Below are positions 3,599 through 6,404 of a stretch of DNA of 6,404 nt, in pieces; position 1 is the first letter of the stretch; each line of letters begins with the position of its first letter. The notes below the pieces were generated by a model. It saw nothing but the letters and a program-made list of their open reading frames with translations. It did no database searches and was not told where the DNA came from. The position numbers were made by a program, and so were the translations under genes. Origin of the DNA: JBBSOW01 sp038259365 (GTDB taxonomy: Bacteria; Actinomycetota; Actinomycetes; Propionibacteriales; Propionibacteriaceae); the NCBI GenBank assembly GCA_038259365.1, contig JBBSOW010000150.1, positions 1 through 6,404 on the forward strand, given 5' to 3'.

Positions 3599-6001
3599 TC
3601 ATCCTTTGAGCCATGCGCTCTTGTTGGGGTCGCGCAACCGCGATGTCAGCGCCACTGCGCCGATGAATCCGGCCGCGATCAAGCTCAGTGGAAAGACCAG
3701 GTAGACCAGCCACGGGTTGGTGATGAAGCCCAGGTTGGAGATCCCGAGACCTGCCTGGGAGATCACCGCACCGACCAGCCATTCCCCGGCTGTCGCGGCG
3801 AAGACCACACCGAACAGGGTGCCTGCCACGCTGGCGAGCAGGATCTTGAACCTGACCTGGAAGGCGATCTCGCGCGAGGAGAAACCGATCGCCGCCAGCA
3901 CACCCATCCGGGCCCGCTCCCGGGCGAGGCGGAGTTTGAGAAACAGGCTCGTGATCAGGAGCGCGACTCCGATTCCGAAGACGAGGGCCAGGATGGCAGC
4001 GCTACGGAAGGCGTCGGTGACGTAGGCGAGTGTCTGCTCGACGTACTCACGCATCGGGATGACGCTGGCAGTGGGGTGCTCGGCGCTGTACTCGCGGGCG
4101 ATCTCGGCAGCCTCGGCGTCCCCGGCCGTGTCGGCATAGGTCACGTATCCGACCGGTTCGACGGTCGCCCTGCCCTGCAACTTGGCGGTGTAGCCGCCGC
4201 TGGTGACGTCCTGGTAGGTACCGCTCACCACGACGTCGGTCGGTGTCTCGCTGCCACTGCGGATCGAGATCTCGTCGCCGGGTGCCACGTCGTACTGCTC
4301 GGAGTTCAGCACAGACAGGGCGATCTCGCCCTCGGTTGGTGCGGTGCCGTCGAGGAACTCCACTGTGCCCTTGGAGTAGTCACCCACCTCGACCCGCAAG
4401 GTCTCCCAGCCCTCTTCACCAGGGGTCTCATAGAGAACCTTGGCGAAGTCGCGTACATCGGTGAGTCGCTCGTCGGACTCCATCTGCTGGAGAACCTGTT
4501 GATGTGTTGCCTCGAGGTCGTCGGAGAACTGCAGGTCGGCGCGCAGATCGCTCTCCGGGGCCCCCATGTAGGTCACGAAGCTCGGGCTCTGGAAGGTGGT
4601 CAGCAGGTTCGTCGGCAAGATGATCAGCACTGCTGCCAGGGCGAAGACAACCGGGATCAGAATCCACTGGCCCGCCTCCGCTCTGAGGTCGAGCAGGGCC
4701 AACTTCCGGTTGATGTTGCCGCCTGCCGAGGAGGCCAGATCGGTACGTCGGGCGCCGCGGGCCAGTCGCTTGGCACGCCGGGACGTCTGCTTCTCGTCCA
4801 GGATGCTGCCGTGCACCAGGGCGCCGATGACCTCGACCCGGCGTACGCCTCGGAGGACGCCGCGGCAGATCCCGATGACGAGCAGGCAGACCACCAGTAG
4901 CGCCACCATCGGCACTAGGAAGGTGAGGAAGCCGACCGGCGCCTGGGCGTAGTTCAACTGCACGCTACGGGTCAGGAAGCGGGTAGCGATGATCGCCAGT
5001 ACGCCGCCGATGACGCACCCCAGCAGGGCCATCACGCCGTACTTGGTCAGGTAGAGGCGGGTAATGGTCTTGTTGGGCAGGCCGACGGCCTTCATCACCC
5101 CGATCTCGCGGACCTCGTCCTGCAGGGTGCCGCGGATGACGAAGCGCAGGTTCAGCAGGGCAATGATCATCAGCAAGCCACTGACGAAGATCAGCGCCAA
5201 CGCGACCAGTCCGTCACTGAAGACGTTGACCAGCCGGATCAGCCGGTAGGTCACTGCTTGCCCGTTCTTCGGCAGGGCGTCATCGGACTCGTAGGCCGTC
5301 TGGAACGTGGAGATCAGAGAGGTGTCGCTGAGGCGGTATTCAGCGATGATCTCGGGATCGCCACCACCGGCACTGGCCAGGTCGGCGAAGTCGTCGTCGG
5401 AGACCAGGAACCGCGTCGCAGAGGACAGGGAGGATGCCATCTGCGAATCCCGGACGAAGCCACGCACCGTCAACGCCAGGTTGCCGGCATCGGTCCGGAT
5501 GGTGAGTTCGTCACCGGTCTCGAGCCCGAAGCTCTGCTGGTAGGCCACCGGGACGTAGACCTCGCCGGCTGAGGGTTGGGCGATGGCACCCGTGCCGTCG
5601 AGCAGGAAGTCGAACTCCTCGTTCTGTACGACGAAGAGGTTGTCGATCAGGCTGTTGGAGAAGTCACCGGACTCATCTGTCGAGGGTCGTTGCCAGGAGA
5701 GCGCTGCCCCGTCGAAGCCGAGCATGTCCTCAATGAGCCACGAGTCGATCTCGGGGTGGTCGTTCGCGAACTCGTTCAGCGCGTCGGTGTCGTAGTTACC
5801 CTTGTGCATCTGCAGGAAGTGCGGTGGCTTGGCCTCCTCGAAGAGCGCATTGACCGAGCCCACCGAGCGCTCCATCACCATCGCCCCGGTGGCCATGAGG
5901 AAAGCACTCATGATGACGATGATCAACAAGGCGGCATTGACGCCCTTGTTCTTGGTCAGGTCGTTGTAACCGTGACGAAGGAACAGTGATCCTTCATTCA
6001 T
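3599..6001 (-). CDS. ABC transporter permease with two FtsX-like domains
   Basis: This 800-aa membrane protein has eight predicted transmembrane helices in two repeats of four: about 22-43, 265-287, 323-345 and 357-380, then 447-467, 667-690, 718-745 and 765-787. A large extracellular domain follows the first helix of each half (about 44-262 and 470-665). The cytoplasmic coupling segments are recognisable: DEVREIGVMKAVGLP (295-309) and ERARMGVLAAIGFS (695-708). This is the MacB/LolC-E fold as a tandem duplication in one chain, as in many Gram-positive type VII ABC systems. No MacA-like adaptor gene is present. I chose ATG 5999-6001 because hydrophobic helix 1 follows after a short basic stretch. 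It has no Shine-Dalgarno but overlaps the stop of a 12-codon ORF. ATG 6094 in frame would add 31 basic, non-conserved-looking residues. Confidence 0.92.
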   Translation of the reverse strand: MNEGSLFLRHGYNDLTKNKGVNAALLIIVIMSAFLMATGAMVMERSVGSVNALFEEAKPPHFLQMHKGNYDTDALNEFANDHPEIDSWLIEDMLGFDGAALSWQRPSTDESGDFSNSLIDNLFVVQNEEFDFLLDGTGAIAQPSAGEVYVPVAYQQSFGLETGDELTIRTDAGNLALTVRGFVRDSQMASSLSSATRFLVSDDDFADLASAGGGDPEIIAEYRLSDTSLISTFQTAYESDDALPKNGQAVTYRLIRLVNVFSDGLVALALIFVSGLLMIIALLNLRFVIRGTLQDEVREIGVMKAVGLPNKTITRLYLTKYGVMALLGCVIGGVLAIIATRFLTRSVQLNYAQAPVGFLTFLVPMVALLVVCLLVIGICRGVLRGVRRVEVIGALVHGSILDEKQTSRRAKRLARGARRTDLASSAGGNINRKLALLDLRAEAGQWILIPVVFALAAVLIILPTNLLTTFQSPSFVTYMGAPESDLRADLQFSDDLEATHQQVLQQMESDERLTDVRDFAKVLYETPGEEGWETLRVEVGDYSKGTVEFLDGTAPTEGEIALSVLNSEQYDVAPGDEISIRSGSETPTDVVVSGTYQDVTSGGYTAKLQGRATVEPVGYVTYADTAGDAEAAEIAREYSAEHPTASVIPMREYVEQTLAYVTDAFRSAAILALVFGIGVALLITSLFLKLRLARERARMGVLAAIGFSSREIAFQVRFKILLASVAGTLFGVVFAATAGEWLVGAVISQAGLGISNLGFITNPWLVYLVFPLSLIAAGFIGAVALTSRLRDPNKSAWLKG

Positions 6002-6036
6002 GGCTGCGCGCCGAAGCGGCCGAGAACCAGACTCAT
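5998..6036 (-). CDS. 12-codon upstream ORF (leader peptide) coupled to the permease
   Basis: ATG 6034-6036 is preceded by AGGAG (6043-6047) at a 6-nt spacing, the best ribosome binding site in the region. The frame encodes MSLVLGRFGAQP and stops with TGA at 5998-6000, overlapping the permease ATG (5999-6001) as ATGA. The permease start has no site of its own, so translation of this short frame and re-initiation would be a natural way to load ribosomes on the permease. The peptide has no run of one regulatory amino acid. A remnant N-terminus separated by a frameshift is the alternative. Confidence 0.5.
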   Translation of the reverse strand: MSLVLGRFGAQP

Positions 6037-6042
6037 GGACGA

Positions 6043-6047
6043 CTCCT
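6043..6047 (-). promoter_or_regulatory. Shine-Dalgarno AGGAG of the leader ORF
   Basis: AGGAG with a 6-nt spacer to ATG 6036. It is 41 nt upstream of the permease ATG, too far to serve it directly, so it marks the short ORF as the translated entry point of the operon. Confidence 0.6.
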
Positions 6048-6119
6048 GATGTGGGGTTCCTTCCACCGTAGGCCGCCGCCTTGCCGCGTGGCATCAGTGG
6101 TTGCCCCTACTTTCACCCC

Positions 6120-6128
6120 GAGATCAGG
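6120..6128. promoter_or_regulatory. operator-like motif copy 1 (GAGATCAGG)
   Basis: CCCGAGATCAGGGA lies between the permease operon and the divergent gene. Its 9-bp core recurs exactly at 6336-6344, 216 bp away. It is an imperfect dyad (one mismatch in five paired positions). Repeated dyads in a divergent promoter region are typical of transcription-factor sites; the binding protein is unknown. Confidence 0.35.
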
Positions 6129-6272
6129 GAACTGCGTTCGAGGATCCGCACTACCCGGCCCCCTCATCGATTCTCACCCCACTCGACTAAGCGATCTCTG
6201 CAACGTCCCGTGTGCGGATCGGCTTGCGGGACGGTCGACGGCGCATGGTCATCACGTGCCAGGCTGTGGCGC

Positions 6273-6278
6273 ATTATC
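6273..6278 (-). promoter_or_regulatory. candidate -10 box (GATAAT) for the ABC operon
   Basis: On the minus strand GATAAT matches five of six consensus -10 bases, inside the most AT-rich patch (about 6272-6288) of an otherwise GC-rich intergenic region. No good -35 is seen 16-18 nt upstream. If used, the leader before the 12-codon ORF would be about 230 nt. The plus strand of the same patch reads CATTAT, so it could also serve the divergent gene. Confidence 0.3.
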
Positions 6279-6331
6279 CAATAGTTGAGTCCAGGGACGT
6301 GGTGTACGACGGGCCCGACCTGAGCGTGGCT

Positions 6332-6345
6332 TCCTGAGATCAGGA
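6332..6345. promoter_or_regulatory. operator-like dyad copy 2 (TCCTGA-GA-TCAGGA)
   Basis: TCCTGA and TCAGGA are perfect 6-bp complements separated by two bases, about 60 bp before the presumed start of the divergent plus-strand gene. The position suits a repressor site for that gene, and the second copy at 6120-6128 could serve the ABC operon. Confidence 0.4.
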
Positions 6346-6359
6346 CGGCCACCGCGTGA

Positions 6360-6394
6360 TCCTTCAGAAGACCTTGCGAAGTCCGACTGAAGGA
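6360..6394 (+). promoter_or_regulatory. hairpin that can hide the ribosome binding site of the next gene
   Basis: TCCTTCAG (6360-6367) is the exact complement of CTGAAGGA (6387-6394). The 3' arm includes most of the AAGGAG site at 6390-6395. The 19-nt loop can itself form a small CTT-GCG-AAG stem (6373-6381). In mRNA of the plus-strand gene this 8-bp stem would cover the ribosome binding site, so translational control by structure is possible. Confidence 0.4.
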
Positions 6395-6404
6395 GTCACC
6401 ACGA
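6390..6404 (+). promoter_or_regulatory. ribosome binding site of a plus-strand gene starting at the window edge
   Basis: AAGGAG (6390-6395) is followed by nine bases ending in A at 6404. If the next two bases are TG, the start codon would be 6404-6406 with an ideal 8-nt spacer. The gene would be divergent from the ABC operon, a position often held by a regulator or a two-component gene, but nothing of its coding sequence is visible. Confidence 0.5.

Larger units (their letters stand above)
6037..6404. other. divergent promoter region between the ABC operon and the next gene
   Basis: This 368-bp stretch holds no gene that I accept. It carries the leader ORF's ribosome binding site, an AT-rich patch with a GATAAT box, two GAGATCAGG motifs, a 7-bp direct repeat GGCGCAT (6240-6246 and 6268-6274, period 28), a CACGTG palindrome at 6253-6258, and the hairpin over the rightmost ribosome binding site. 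Confidence 0.6.

Noticed and set aside
3588..3782. Upstream extension of the ATPase frame by 65 residues
   Set aside because: It overlaps the end of the permease gene, has no ATPase features, and AGGAG placed before ATG 3587 marks the real start.
4076..4900. 274-residue plus-strand frame inside the permease gene
   Set aside because: It is antisense to the second half of a clear FtsX-type permease and shows no recognisable motif.
6253..6258. CACGTG palindrome in the divergent promoter region
   Set aside because: A 6-bp palindrome is expected by chance in GC-rich DNA, and there is no second copy in the region.

Overview
The window is high-GC DNA with actinobacterial habits: G/C-rich third codon positions, GTG starts, apparently leaderless genes, and single-membrane (Gram-positive-type) gene sets. 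I read it as a chromosomal segment of an Actinomycetota species, possibly Propionibacteriales-like, but no marker gene fixes the genus. There are no rRNA or tRNA genes, no CRISPR array, and no intact transposase or integrase.

Left part (1-1834), mostly minus strand. A nearly pure G/C block lies at the left edge. It is followed by a compact M50-like (site-2-protease-type) membrane metalloprotease with an HEVGH motif (109-627). A 250-bp spacer carries a hairpin and a tandem pair of 25-bp REP-like repeats. Next comes a complete VapBC toxin-antitoxin pair: PIN toxin 878-1258 and AbrB-type antitoxin 1255-1497, with a 4-nt overlap. Both the protease and vapB lack a Shine-Dalgarno sequence and have a -10-like hexamer 5-6 nt before the ATG, so both may be leaderless. 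About 340 bp upstream of vapB holds no gene I recognise.

Middle part (1835-2816). A 55-residue, two-helix, glycine-rich membrane protein (1835-2002, plus strand) has an excellent ribosome binding site. It converges on a divergent cold-shock-domain protein (2338-2634, minus strand). Upstream of the cold-shock gene lie a hairpin with a U-tract, a second hairpin overlapping it, and a third copy of the REP-like palindrome.

Right part (2817-6404). A two-gene ABC operon on the minus strand encodes an 800-aa permease with two FtsX-type domains, followed 11 nt later by its MacB-like ATPase. The permease start is overlapped (ATGA) by the stop of a 12-codon upstream ORF that has its own strong ribosome binding site. 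The 370-bp region beyond is probably a divergent promoter region. It contains two copies of a GAGATCAGG dyad. It ends in a ribosome binding site for a plus-strand gene starting at or just beyond the window edge, and that site lies in the arm of an 8-bp inverted repeat.

The genes look like separate units: a protease, a toxin-antitoxin pair, a small membrane protein, an RNA/DNA-binding protein, and an exporter-like ABC system whose regulator may lie just to the right. I see no single new multi-gene system. The most original signals are the coupled leader ORF, the structured cold-shock leader, the unannotated small membrane protein, and the paired operator-like dyads.
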